A DNA stretch of 64,000 nt, from the NCBI GenBank assembly GCA_024336345.1, contig JANFOG010000020.1:310001-374000 (forward strand). The letters run 5' to 3'. Position 1 is the first letter of the stretch; each line of letters begins with the position of its first letter. This stretch comes from Mariannaea sp. PMI_226. Lineage: Eukaryota; Ascomycota; Sordariomycetes; Hypocreales; Nectriaceae. Below, in pieces: positions 1-10,278 of this stretch. The translations under genes and the position numbers were made by a program. Under the pieces are notes generated by a model, which saw only the letters and a program-made list of their open reading frames with translations, searched no databases and was not told the DNA's origin.

Positions 1-636
1 AATGTGCCCATTTACAAGCTATGGATAACTATCGGAAACGCCACTCAGCGCTGCCACGTTGCACGAGGAACCTGGTCAGCGCGTGCATAGTACAGAACCG
101 AATGTTGCCCGCTGTTCCTGGAACGTTTTATTGACAACCAAAAGTGGGCAATTATTACCATCTTCTAAGATACGACATTTCATAATTCCTCTTTTCGTCA
201 GGAAAGTAGCCATAGGAAGTAGAAGATAGTAAATGCCTCATTGGAACGGCCCTGAATTAATGGTGCGCATGAAGTATTGTGAGCCATTGCTGACCGACGT
301 ACTGCAAGATGCATTAGCTCGTCAACCAGAAACCAATCGGATGGTCTAACGCTGTCTTGCATAAAACAATAAGGATTCGGTCATTTTAACCATATAGAAG
401 CTTCCGACTTTTTATTCATGCGGGGGTAAGTAAGATAATGTGCGAATTTGCATAGCTATAAGACTGCACTCGCCTCATTTTTCATTTATAATGAAGTTCG
501 TGCTCTCACATCTTTATCCTATCCTTAAGACAGAGAGTTTCTGTCTCGTCAACCTGTTAGTTTTTGTCAACCCATAAATTACGCAATTTCTAAGACTCAA
601 ACACTAGCTCAACATATATCCTCCACCACTCCCAGG
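1..636. other. Left-edge intergenic DNA
   Basis: No reading frame or RNA gene could be supported here. The last 150 bases before 637 are pyrimidine-rich with CAAC and CACC runs, as expected for the promoter and 5' leader of the small gene that starts at 637. Confidence 0.5.
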
Positions 637-1080
637 ATGCCAACCAATCGAGATTATAAGGTTTACACTATTGTCTATAGATCGACACCTCTGGACCTCC
701 AGATGTATAGACATGTTGCCTTGTTATTTAAGCCTAGTGGCAAAAGCTCATCTTATTACTTTAATGTGGTTGGCAGCACGGGGGAGTTTGAGTTCGAAAT
801 GAGAAAGGATTTTGACCCTACCAGCTCTGGGAAGTTTGAAAAGAAGATCAAGGTGGCTAAACTTTCAGCACAAATAACATCAAGCTATCTGAACCAGTTG
901 ATGGAAGGGGTTCCAATTGTAAACGAAAACCCTGAATTCAACTGCCAGGTTTGGGTTGATTATGCCTTATATGTACTATGTCAGCAAGGATATATAACAA
1001 ATGATGAGTATGTCAAGGGGAGAAATGAAATGGTAGATGCAACCATGGAAGCTAGGGATGATGAACATTATGTAGCTTGA
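637..1080 (+). CDS. Small fungal Cys/His-motif protein (DUF6914-like), kinase-linked
   Basis: This 147-residue single-exon protein has a His in the motif YRHVALLF (about residues 24-31) and a Cys in FNCQVWVDYAL (about 101-111). A second member lies at 12724-13292, where YHWGFL and WRCRSWVADAL sit in the same order and at similar spacing, so the two are homologous. His-before-Cys order with a trailing Trp resembles circularly permuted papain-fold (NlpC/P60 or LRAT-like) proteins. I think of the fungal domain DUF6914, but this is recall and inference. The ATG follows CTCCACCACTCCCAGG and there is no upstream in-frame start nearby. It ends 57 bases from the stop of a convergent APH-type kinase, the same arrangement as the second pair. 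Function unknown; activity untested. Confidence 0.72.
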   Translation: MPTNRDYKVYTIVYRSTPLDLQMYRHVALLFKPSGKSSSYYFNVVGSTGEFEFEMRKDFDPTSSGKFEKKIKVAKLSAQITSSYLNQLMEGVPIVNENPEFNCQVWVDYALYVLCQQGYITNDEYVKGRNEMVDATMEARDDEHYVA

Positions 1081-1136
1081 ATTGATCAATCCTTATTTTC
1101 TTCTTCAATCGAACCTAAACTAATCAAATAAATGAG

Positions 1137-2081
1137 TTAAGGCAGTTGCCATTTAGACATTGCCAGATAGTCAACCAGTTCGTTAGGATACTTCTGAGGA
1201 AAAATATGATCTGCGTAATCTAGCCAATCACCTTCCTTGCGATCTGAGCGCTCAAAGAATTTGACATATTCCCAATACTCCGGGTACCACCCAGCGAGTT
1301 CCCAGTCAATTAGGCCCTTTATTTTACCCTCCTTCACAATAATATTTCGTGGTGAAAGATCACAATGTGAGAAAACAATCCGGTGATTGGTTTGTAATCG
1401 TTGAGCAAAGGCCTTGTAGATTGATGAAGGGATGCTTTGGGAAAGACTAGAAAGGATATATGCATTAAAACCCTCTTCATTAATGCATGATGGAGCGCGG
1501 TGAATAGAGCGAACATGTAAATCTCGAATCTCTTCTCCATCACACCCACCAATTAAATTAGGTGGAGGCGGGATAGATTGCATAATCTCGAGTAGGGTGC
1601 GTAATTGTTGGGCAATATCCTTCTTTTCATTGGTAGACATATTGGGCCATATTTTATTGAGTGTTTCACCCTCAATATATTCCATTTTCAAATGTTTTGT
1701 TCCATCTTGTGTTGTTTCCGTATTGTAAACACATGGTACTGGTAGCTGGGCCTTTCTGGCGACTTGAAGTGCGTTGACTTCTTGGAGGTTAATGCGTTTG
1801 CCGGATTTTGTAACAATTTTATCAGGCGATAGTGTAACCTCCCGGCCGAAGAGTTTGTGCAAGAGAAGAGTATCTAGTAGGAACCAACATCAATACCACT
1901 GGATTGAATGACATACTAGGGGCTCAAATGGAAGCAAACCTTCATCTAGTTCATCTAACTCATCCTCATCGGAGGATCTTGCTTGGCCCCTCTGCTTTCG
2001 AACTTGTTTGAGCCTCTCAAAAACACCTCGAGAATTGAATGCGGCATCTAGCTTTCGGTGCGTCGGAGATTGTGCGTCCAT
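1137..2081 (-). CDS. APH/choline-kinase-like phosphotransferase (copy 1)
   Basis: The protein-kinase-like APH fold is shown by the catalytic loop HCDLSPRNIIV and the metal-binding segment GLIDWELAGWYPEYWEY near the C terminus, both standard in fungal APH proteins. The continuous frame at 1137-1862 has no ATG (it opens at TTG), so an upstream exon is required. I propose exon 1 at 2081-1940 (starting MDAQSPTHRK, acidic Asp/Glu-rich end) joined to 1873-1137 over a 66-bp intron ending TACTAG. Frame is kept and the product is 292 residues, close to the other two copies (288 and 293). The donor (GTTTGC) is not ideal, so exon 1 is less sure than the rest. Substrate unknown; fungal members of this group are mostly uncharacterised small-molecule kinases. 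Convergent with the gene at 637. Confidence 0.8.
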
Positions 2082-2929
2082 TTTCTTCTCTTGCGATGGG
2101 TTGCCGCTGTTTGGGACTGGAGTTCGGTGTATATGCGTTTTATATCTCGTAGGGAAATCCAGAGCTGCCTCTCGAGGATGGCTTCGAATGGATAACTTTA
2201 GTGCAAGCTTGGGCAACAGTAATTGGTTGTTCAGCAGATGAATTTATTAAGCTCTTGCGACAGAAAATATTGAAGGGCTGTGTGGGGCGACCGTACACGG
2301 TGCGTTGAGGTGCTCAGCGTTCAGCTGACCGCGTTCCCAAAAGCTTTCTCCGAACCCCGCAAAAACCTACGGGCCGAGCTAGCGAATGAAGTCAGTCAGT
2401 CACACTTAGCGTGTGACCTTGTTCCAGACCAGCTTAGCTTTGCTTCGTTTGATCCCCTGCACTGTACCCAACCACATTGTGTTCCGTCGCTACTTTAAGT
2501 GGGGCTACTTGCTACCCAACACAACCTTTTCGTCCGTGCACGCCTGATGGTCCTTTTTTCTACTAAAAGCAATTATATAAATGACATCCAATCAAGAAAG
2601 CTCGCAATCTTACTAACTACTCAGTAATGCACAAGTGAAGTGCGGCGCACTTCTCTTTTTAGGCCAATCACCGTGCTTAGATTTCTACCCCGATTTTTCA
2701 CTCAGAAATGCGCCGCACTTCTAATTCTAGAGTGTTTTTCTCTATTACGAAACGCGCCGCACTTCTAATTCTAGAGTGTTTTTCTCTATTACGAAACGCG
2801 CCGCACTTCTCTTTGAAGAGGCCTGTGCCATCCTTGTAGAGCTCATTTTAATGACCACCCCCTTATACACGTAGACTGAAGATATTCCATCTACAGATTA
2901 GATAATTACACAATTAATATCGTCATAAC
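2082..2929. other. Intergenic DNA with tandem repeat
   Basis: This stretch lies between the kinase promoter and the OrsD-like fragment. Short open frames on both strands have no recognisable motif. It holds the 44-bp tandem repeat listed separately and an AT-rich leader just before 2930. Confidence 0.5.
2710..2811. repeat. 44-bp tandem repeat
   Basis: Units begin with GCGCCGCACTTCT at 2710, 2754 and 2798, giving a period of exactly 44 bases. Two full units are almost identical and a third is partial. A related inverted start (AAGTGCGGCGCACTTCT) occurs at about 2637, itself a palindrome around GCGGCGC/GCGC. The origin is unknown; it may be an expanded promoter element or a transposon end. Confidence 0.85.
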
Positions 2930-3361
2930 TTGAGTATGTCTGATCTTACAATCTCTGCAGGAGTTACGGCCGCACCATCGCAGAGTCAGACCCGAAAACT
3001 CAACAAACTTGGTCTGCTATATAATCAACCTGAGCCCGCCATCATATGCAAGCAATGCGGCTTCGCCATCAACCCCAAACGCGCATCACGACATCCAGGT
3101 GATAAGCATGAAGTGGGCAAATCCAATCGCTGCGGAATCAAAGCCCTCATTTGCTCGCTAAACTTACCAGCTCCAGAGGACCTTCCTTTGCGACCCGATG
3201 GCTCTGAGCCTCATCCGCACCTAGCAATCCAACATGGTTCAGCTTGTAGGCACTGTGGCCTACGTTCGACAAGCGAGAAGGTGCTTGTCGCACATATAAA
3301 AGCAGAACACAACGACGAGATAAACCTTGCTATCAGACAGAAGCACCACTGGGTCCGATAG
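2930..3361 (+). CDS. OrsD-like (DUF3505) zinc-binding domain protein, probably truncated
   Basis: This 143-residue frame carries two Cys/His clusters. The first is IICKQCGFAINPK...H...H at about residues 39-60, and the second is CRHCGLRSTSEKVLVAHIK about 40 residues later, with the linker LPAPEDLPLRPDGSEPHP between them. That layout is what I know from the fungal OrsD domain (PF12013), named after a protein beside the orsellinic acid cluster of Aspergillus; its molecular role is unknown. Family members usually carry this domain at the start of a protein of several hundred residues, so a 143-residue product is probably only the N-terminal piece. The 3' end abuts a protease fragment on the opposite strand, suggesting a breakpoint near 3370. 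The start could be the second Met. Confidence 0.68.
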   Translation: MSMSDLTISAGVTAAPSQSQTRKLNKLGLLYNQPEPAIICKQCGFAINPKRASRHPGDKHEVGKSNRCGIKALICSLNLPAPEDLPLRPDGSEPHPHLAIQHGSACRHCGLRSTSEKVLVAHIKAEHNDEINLAIRQKHHWVR

Positions 3362-3847
3362 ATGGAATGTGACTAGCACTGGGCGCCGACGCAGCACCGC
3401 CTGGCGAGCACCATCTTCGTCGACTTGTCGATAACGGAGGGGACGGTACCAAGCACAGGCGACTTGAAGCACCTTTTTAGTGGATTGCCCATCTTCTCTC
3501 TCCGGAAATTCTGATTTGATCCTGGTCCGTATGTCATGAAGAGGTGGGACGCCACCATCACGGGAGACAATGCGGTATAAAGCCATGTGTAACACAGATG
3601 CTACGGCATGCGCATAGCAAACTCCCTCTCCATCCTGATCAGATGGCTTTCTTCGAATGCCCATATGTGTTTTGTTAATATAGTCGTCGAAATTTATTCG
3701 GCCGACAATATCCAATATCGCGTCCGCTGATCCAAAGTGCGCGGAGAGTAGCAGTGAACAGAATTCATCTAACGTCGTAGCACTGCATACCATGGAGAAT
3801 AGGGCAATCTCTCCGGCCGAGGGGATTGTCCAACCAACAGAGGCCAA
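3340..3847 (-). pseudogene. Papain-like cysteine protease fragment
   Basis: The minus-strand frame holds the papain-type active-site segment DGEGVCYAHAVASVLHMAL (about residues 72-90 of the frame), followed by IRTRIKSEFPE, WYRPLRYRQVDEDGARQAV and LRRRPVLVTFHLS. This order is familiar from peptidase C1-like domains in fungal proteins with ankyrin or similar repeats. The catalytic His and Asn would lie further downstream and are absent: the frame instead runs into the antisense of the OrsD-like gene and ends without further homology. No convincing upstream exon was identified. I read it as a fragment left by rearrangement. A working gene would need missing 3' exons that I cannot find. Confidence 0.62.
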
Positions 3848-4096
3848 GACTGGAATCGGATGCGTCGCTCCAGATACCCGGTCTGAAATTTGAAAGAGCG
3901 TCTAGCAACCCTTATCCCAGGTTGGAAGCGCCTCATAGTACAGGGCCCGCTGAGCTGGAGCTTCTTCATTTACCCTACCAACTTTGTGTATGGGACGCTT
4001 TCAATATAATTCCTCGCCGTATGGACCTTACTCCCTGCTAGCAAACGAACTGGCTTCATGCCTGTCCGGGAATCGGACATATTGGTCGTACGTACC

Positions 4097-5303
4097 ATGG
4101 CGCTGCCACCTCCGCCAGAGGGTTTGGATCTCACAGAAGACAGAAGTTTGACCGTCATCTGTGCAGCATCAATCACCTGGGGTTTCGCTGTTGCCGCTAT
4201 TTTCTCTCGAATAGCTTGTAGGAAGCTGACGAGAAATAAACTGCTGCTCGATGATTGGCTCATCATTGTATCCCTGGTAAGCATTGCCTCCTCTGAGTTC
4301 GCATAAAATGTCGTCCCCGGTACGAGAATCTAACCGCAGGAAGCTCTTCTCGGGAGGCTCAACGCTTTTGCTCGCGATATACTGTACGTTTTCCGGCCAC
4401 TGCACCCGAGGAAACTAACTCTCTTGTGACAGTTGTTCATATTGGCTTGGGAAAGCATGTTTGGAGCCTTCCGCCAGACGCCATCAGGTCATTAGCAATA
4501 GGTCTATTTGTTGGCGAGATCACTTACACCTTGACTATTGTCTTTGTGAAATTATCCCTACTTGCCTTCTACTGTCGCATTTTTTCCGTCCACTCTATTA
4601 AGATCCCGGCTGGAATCTTGGCTATTAGCGTCATTATGTGGGGAATTGCTGTTGTAAGTTGCCTTCAGATAAACCCAAAAGATACTCCCTTTTATATATT
4701 AACACTCGCTAAGCTGGTTGTCACATTCACGCAGTGCATTCCCTTAAGGGCATTCTGGGAGCGCTTCGACACTACAGACCCCATGCTGCCATCTACATAC
4801 TCCTGCGGCGTCGATGTGAGACCCTTCTTCTATGGCATTGCCATTCCCAACATTGTGGTAGATATCTTGATGATAGTATTGCCCCTACCCTATATCTGGA
4901 AGCTACGCGAATATCGCAGAAAATTACTCTTATAATTATATTTAATTTTGGATTTTTGTAAGTATTTTTATGAGAATCTTAACGACTCCCTTTAACCAGC
5001 TCATACGAATTTCGCAGTCTAATAACTACATCGATTATCCGTTTTATTTACTTACTTGGTGTCAACCTTGGAGGCCCTGACCTGAGCTGGAGTTTTGTTA
5101 GTAATACAGTGTGGACTGGTATCGAAGGTAACATTGCTACCATTTGTGGTATGTTGAAGTCCCATTATACGCATTAATTAAAGATAAATCTTGATAGAAA
5201 TGCTCTAACTAATCCAGCTTGCCTTCCTTCCCTCCGGCCACTCCTTAACCTTATCCTCTACTGTACTATTCAACCCAGCCAACAACAATTGGCACGCACC
5301 TAA
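4097..5303 (+). pseudogene. Fungal rhodopsin-like integral membrane protein, frameshifted
   Basis: The start MALPPPPEGLDLTEDRSLTV, then LDDWLIIVSL, GLGKHVWSLP, a run of hydrophobic helices, and WTGIEGNIATIC before a C-terminal CLPSLRPLLN match the Fung_rhodopsin (PF20684) layout of seven-helix fungal membrane proteins of mostly unknown role. Introns are visible at 4277-4339 (GTAAGC...CCGCAG), about 4958-5017 (GTAAGT...TTCGCAG) and about 5151-5218 (GTATGT...TCCAG). Two faults block a clean model. The exon after 4340 does not join the exon at about 4434 in frame, and near 4919-4923 one base seems missing from an A run, after which the expected helix continues in another frame. The second fault could also be an assembly error. 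No transcript support is possible here. Confidence 0.72.
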
Positions 5304-5310
5304 GCAGCAA

Positions 5311-5610
5311 GTGGCTGAAACTGTCTATAATGATAGGTGTGAGCAGGCTAGTAAGCCGGCCTGTCATAGCTGGCCTTTGCGTCGATGCCAAGAATGGACT
5401 TCAGAGACGGTAGACACTTTAATCGCAAGTGGCATACTGCAGACTGGGGCTTCAGTTGCTTCCTTTAGTACCGAAGCGTCATATTGGATCTGGAGTGATG
5501 AATATCAGCAGTGGTACCATGACAATGGTGATGGGACGGTAGAATGGTCTCAGTCGGGTAGTGGATCTAGTAAATCAGGAAGTGGGAAAGGAAAAGGGAA
5601 GAGAAAGTAG
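5311..5610 (+). CDS. Hypothetical Ser/Gly/Lys-tailed ORF, possibly a fragment
   Basis: The frame has no ATG at its left end (it opens at GTG just after the rhodopsin-like stop). It ends in WSDEYQQWYHDNGDGTVEW followed by a low-complexity Ser/Gly/Lys tail. Aromatic and acidic segments of this kind before a basic tail occur at the C termini of several uncharacterised fungal proteins. It may be the last exon of a gene whose earlier exons are lost, or chance. Function not assignable. Confidence 0.35.
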   Translation: MAETVYNDRCEQASKPACHSWPLRRCQEWTSETVDTLIASGILQTGASVASFSTEASYWIWSDEYQQWYHDNGDGTVEWSQSGSGSSKSGSGKGKGKRK

Positions 5611-5964
5611 AGGCCGTTTGCATGGCGACCGATGGTGGTTGTAATTGCATTAGTATGTACCTAAAAAGCCAATGATCGATAATACAGGCCCCACCCCCAC
5701 TCTTTAGGGAGGGCGCTTAATGCAACCAACACTATATATATGTGTCTTAAAGCCCACAAAATATCCTTGACCAACTTAAACTTTCAAACTTCCATTTAAT
5801 TCAATCCACATACAAAGTAAACAAGCAACCTGCAAATTACAATTATATACAGTAAGCTAAAGATAGTACCTAATACTATATTAAAAAGGATAGTACATTA
5901 CTAATGCACAATCTCTAAATAGATTAAAAAAGAGTCACTAAAAAGACTGAATTACGATAGTATT
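5611..5964. other. AT-rich promoter region of the second kinase
   Basis: This stretch has no coding signal. It is AT-rich with a TATATATA run near 5733 and a purine-rich leader, consistent with the promoter and 5' leader of the kinase gene at 5965. Confidence 0.5.
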
Positions 5965-6831
5965 ATGTCAGAGGATTTTGAGTTACCGTATTTCGCACCT
6001 GAATCTCGGTTGCCGGCTCCGCTTCCTAAACTAGAGGCAATTAGCGAATATGGAGAAATTCTCCAAGAGTACACTGGGCGGTGTGTCGTCCGATTTGCGA
6101 AGTGCTACATTATCAAATACGGACTTAATGTCAGTCTCACGGAGGGGTTAAATATGCTCTTTGCACATAGGAAGCATATAACTATGGTGCCAGAAGTATT
6201 TGCCCTATACTCGGTGAAGAATAAAGATGGGAGATGTATTAATTACATTATTATGGAAAATATTATTGGGGAGGGTCTTGATGTAATGTGGAATGGAATG
6301 GGATGTGAAGAGAAGGAGCAGGTGTTAGGTCAACTTCGAGATGGCCTGGATGTTTTGCGTGGGATTCCGTCGCCAGGATACTTTGGTTGTATTGGGAGGC
6401 AGCCGTTTGAAGAGTCTATGTTTTGGACGTCGGCGGAAGGTGATGTCAAGGATGGATCGATTAGTGGGCCATTCGATACAGAGTCGCAGTTGATAGATGC
6501 TTTTGTGAAGAAGTATCTTTACTACAGCGGTCTGGTGCACAAGGCAGAATATTATCGTCGTGTGCTTCCGTTGGTTCTGAGTGGACATAGGTCGATATTT
6601 AGCCATGGGGACTTGCAGAGAAAGAATATTATGGTGAAGGAAGATGGAGGTTTAGTAATAATTGACTGGGAGGCAGCAGGATGGTACCCGGAGTATTGGG
6701 AATACGCATTGGCTATGTTTGCTTGTGGTAGTTGGGAGGATGATTGGCATGAGAGTGTGGGTAAAATTCTGGATGAATATCCAAATGAGTATGCATGGTT
6801 TGAGATGCTTCGGCGAGAGCTATGGTCATAG
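5965..6831 (+). CDS. APH/choline-kinase-like phosphotransferase (copy 2)
   Basis: A complete single-exon gene of 288 residues. It carries the catalytic loop FSHGDLQRKNIMV (His, Asp and Asn of the APH active site, about residues 212-224) and IIDWEAAGWYPEYWEYA (about 231-247) with the metal-binding Asp. Unlike copies 1 and 3, no small Cys/His partner gene lies at its 3' end; the next 3 kb has no clear gene. Base use is more AT-rich than in copy 3. Substrate unknown. Antibiotic phosphorylation should not be assumed: the same fold serves choline, homoserine and many other small molecules in fungi. Confidence 0.85.
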   Translation: MSEDFELPYFAPESRLPAPLPKLEAISEYGEILQEYTGRCVVRFAKCYIIKYGLNVSLTEGLNMLFAHRKHITMVPEVFALYSVKNKDGRCINYIIMENIIGEGLDVMWNGMGCEEKEQVLGQLRDGLDVLRGIPSPGYFGCIGRQPFEESMFWTSAEGDVKDGSISGPFDTESQLIDAFVKKYLYYSGLVHKAEYYRRVLPLVLSGHRSIFSHGDLQRKNIMVKEDGGLVIIDWEAAGWYPEYWEYALAMFACGSWEDDWHESVGKILDEYPNEYAWFEMLRRELWS

Positions 6832-7000
6832 GTTAAAGGAAGGGAATGGGATGTAGAGAGGGTTTAAATTAAGGGTTATAATGCTATTGATAGCTATACT
6901 AATGAATGCAATATATAGTATTAATAATTAGGAAATGCTTCTTAAAAGTAATAAAAGTAAAGACAAAATAAAAAGATATATTTAAGTTTAATGCCTAACT

Positions 7001-7099
7001 CCGACATTAGGGTTGTCGCGAAGCGAGGGTTAAGGTTTGAGACTAACCTCTGACGTTAGAGTTGTCGCGAAGCGAAGTTGTGCGTTATAAGACTAACCT
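7001..7099. repeat. Two imperfect ~49-bp direct repeats
   Basis: Both units contain TTGTCGCGAAGCGA (at about 7013 and 7062), preceded by GACATTAG or GACGTTAG and followed by GACTAACCT. They differ at several transitions, as expected of an old tandem duplication. Each unit holds the self-complementary stretch TCGCGA. Confidence 0.8.
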
Positions 7100-7659
7100 A
7101 CTGTACAAAGGATCGCTTGTAATTTACTAAAATACACACTTTCTGTCTGTGCGCTACATGTTGGGTGGAATGTATAAGCTGCCTAGGAAAATGCCTCCAC
7201 GCCACATTCTGCCGTCACACCCAACCAAATGATCGAGTTTGCGCACAGACCATTTCTTATAGGGTGCTCCACTACCCGGCTGTGAGGTTATGCCCAAAGG
7301 CTTCTGTATTCACGCTAGATCCAGGCAGCTCTCGCAATCGGGCTAAACGCACATATTTGGCCAGTCGGGCCATTTCATGGAAAAGATATCTTTTCCACCC
7401 TTTCGGTTTCCTGACCTTCAAAACGTCCTATCCTATATTGATATGCTTCTTGCTTGCTTTTGACTGGCGTCCCGGTTGTTCTTCCAATATCCACTATCCC
7501 CCGAGTCCGGGTTCACCTTGGAAGCAGCAAGCCGCACGGCCTCCTCCTGCTGTGGTGTCCGGAATTGAGCATTGTCATCTCGGATAATGCGTAGTTCACA
7601 GCGCCCGTAGGACAAGCTGGTCCTTGTTGTCCGTGCTAAAAACCAGCGTCTTTTGTCGC

Positions 7660-7775
7660 AATAACCTTTTCTATTCGTCCAGGAACAAAAGGACAAACAG
7701 TTGTCAGCAAGTGGGGGATGATGGACGAGTCATTTCCCGGGTCTTACAAACTTTACGTCTTGCATAGTGTGGTCG
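7660..7775 (+). repeat. Dispersed repeat, copy 1
   Basis: The segment containing TTCGTCCAGGAACAAAAGG, then AAGTGGGGG and GCATAGTGTGGTC matches, with gaps, the segment at 10855-10990. A shorter match is at 11365-11440. They are probably remnants of one old mobile sequence. No ends or coding part could be defined. Confidence 0.6.
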
Positions 7776-9762
7776 ACTATTTTTCGGTATTTCGGTCGAA
7801 TTCGCCAAAAAAGAAAAAAAAAAAGGACACAATGTTATCCCGGTAGGTACTGTAGTTTAGTCAGGAAAGCTTGAATTGCAGGACTCTAGCTGAAAACTAC
7901 AATATACTTATCGCCAATCTCTGTAGACAATGCTATCATATTTACACCAACAGAACGTCGCATCGTGCATCTCCCAGGCTGCTCTCCAAACATCAATATG
8001 CCGTATGGTACGGTAATGCGCAACTCAATCAATCAATGAATCCAAATTTCCAGTGCCGCAAAGCGGACTCTTGATTCAGGCATCCGTTGCAGAAATTCTG
8101 TTGAGAAGTCTCTGAATCCAGGTCATATACTCGCCTTGCACCCACAAAGCAAGTACTCTCAATACACCAACGATTTTATACAAACCAATCAGGCCTCTCG
8201 TGTCCCCGATAGCAATACCCTCCACAATTTCCTAGACCATATACGTCAGCCGACCGGAAAATCGAAGCCAAAAAGGGACATAGTTACAATCTTATCTCCT
8301 CTATCAACTACAAGTAAAAGATGCCAGTCATGCTTGATAATGAGAATGAGAGGCAGGCTAATAATGTACCTACTACGAGCGGAGTGAGACAAGGCACTGA
8401 CACGCTTATGCCAGGCAGCTACACAGAGTCCCAGTCTAATCCTTGCCTCCTCAATCGCGCCAATTGCTATCTTAGTCTCTATAGAAACGGCGATTAGATC
8501 GAATCTAACGGGCCCTTACTAGGACTCGATGTCGTACATGAGGATACTCTCCCGGAGAGAAGGGCCAGGGATCCTGGCGTAGAGGTCAAGTAAGAGCAAA
8601 CAGCCCCTACTAAAGCGCTTGATAAAAATTCGCCTGTGGTTTCGAGTTCAAAGGAACGCATGCACCTGCGGAAACACTTAAGATCTAGCCACTGGAGACG
8701 TTGCAGCAAATATGCAGAGTATGCGAGCAAACTCTCTCAAGAGTTTCAGGATGGGGAGAAGTAGAGTATTCTATATCATCTAGGACGAAGTTGCACTTCT
8801 ACCTCGCTGCCCGCTTCTGACGATTGCCCTCATACCCGCATGACTCCTGAGAGAATTGCTCTAGCATATCACCGAGTTTGCAATCTTCACAGTACAACTT
8901 CGGCTGCACAGCAAGTATATCGTTGAAGATGAAAGCCGCATACATACCCTTTGCAGAATGAAGCTAGCGCCATGTTTGCTGGCCCAGCTGGTTGTGGCAT
9001 GACGCATAGGGCTGATTGGGAAAAACGGGAACAAGCATTGTAGGCGGAAAGATCGACTGAGGGTAGAGTAAAGGAAATGGCTTGTTTACTTTCGACCATG
9101 CCCTCGTTTGATAGTTGATTCCGTCACCCTACCTTCCACCAAGGTCAGGTTTTTTTTTGGTTGGTTCAGCCTCCGCCTCGAAGAGAGTCTGGTTCAGCTT
9201 CTCAACTGGCCTCTAACCTGAGCCTCCTTTCCTAAGCCAATCATTCCAACCGCACCCAGGCGAGCTGATGATTCGTAATATCTCATGCGACAAGAGTCGT
9301 AGGCAACAAGACGACCGCTTAATGAGTAAAGTGACGCCAACCAGGGCATCGGACTGGCTTAAACAAGAGTCTTGCAAGACTAACGTAGCTGTGGAATTGG
9401 AACCCCATGTCCACAGGAAAACTGACCTCCGGGCCGACTTTTCTGCCTCTATTGGAAATAGCAGATATTTCTATGATGTAAAGGTGGTAGTTATCTCAGC
9501 TATATCGGTAAAGGAAGAAGCACACAAGACCCTATTTAAAGGAAGCAGAGAAAAAACGGATTAAATGTGCCTGCCTAGGTAGATATTTTCATCCACTAGT
9601 CTTTCCTGCTGGAGGTCTAATGGAAAAGGAAACAGCCAAAGAATGCGACACGAGATTACTAAACCATCGATTAATTGGGGAACTATTCAAAAGAGCAAGG
9701 GAGGATACTGTTTTACATCCATGTCGATTTATTTACTTATATGAGACCGTGGGTCTCATCTC

Positions 9763-10278
9763 TCAACATTTACACCCTCGAAATGCTTGATCACAATCGG
9801 AGCATGTATCCTCTAACGAAACACGGATGTTTTCAGACCCAAATCGTACAATAATATCAAACCCATCCAAGGGAGGATCATCTTGAAATCCCTGTAACCC
9901 CTCTTGACTAAGACGAAAGAGCAGAATGTCAATCTTGTATAAGTCAAGACTACACTGAAACGCGATTGGTATCGCTTTCTTCTGCTCGATGTTGCCAATA
10001 AAGTCAAAGATTCGGTGCAATACTTGAGGTGGAGTTTCTCGATCTTTAAGAAGCGTATAGTTGTCGCTGCAAGGAACGCAATAGCTGAAAAATAATGCCC
10101 ATTCAGTAGGCCTGGAGCCGGAAATCAGTTTCCCATCTTTGATTTCCCAGTCAGGCCACCCTGCGACATATGTTTCATCGCAGTTCGGACAATGTATTAC
10201 CGTCAATGTTTGTATTTGAACATCGAGTTTAAACTGGTAGTCAGTTTGATAAGGCAGCAGATCCTTTAATGCATTCAT
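9763..10278 (-). CDS. Hypothetical protein with CxxC pairs
   Basis: A 171-residue frame starting at a good ATG (MNALKDLLPY). It has CPNC (about residue 30), CVPC (about 68), CSDC (about 160) and a CKC end, which suggests a structural zinc site of the zinc-ribbon kind. The centre is predicted soluble, with no membrane segment or signal peptide visible. I do not recognise the family. The long continuous frame, even residue composition and paired cysteines favour a real gene. Neighbouring 1.5-kb stretches have no genes. Confidence 0.6.
   Translation of the reverse strand: MNALKDLLPYQTDYQFKLDVQIQTLTVIHCPNCDETYVAGWPDWEIKDGKLISGSRPTEWALFFSYCVPCSDNYTLLKDRETPPQVLHRIFDFIGNIEQKKAIPIAFQCSLDLYKIDILLFRLSQEGLQGFQDDPPLDGFDIIVRFGSENIRVSLEDTCSDCDQAFRGCKC

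Larger units (their letters stand above)
6832..9762. other. 2.9-kb gene-poor stretch
   Basis: No reading frame here shows recognisable motifs, codon bias or plausible splice structure. Frames of 60-140 codons exist (for example 7165-7587) but look random. It contains a pair of about 49-bp direct repeats near 7001-7099 and one copy of a dispersed repeat near 7660-7775. Poly-A and poly-T runs occur at 7807 and 9150. Confidence 0.5.

Noticed and set aside
5965..6831. Antibiotic resistance gene reading of the APH-like kinases
   Set aside because: The fold is shared by many small-molecule kinases, and fungal members rarely act on antibiotics.
7165..7587. 140-codon plus-strand frame
   Set aside because: No motif, random-like composition, and overlaps an equally long antisense frame.
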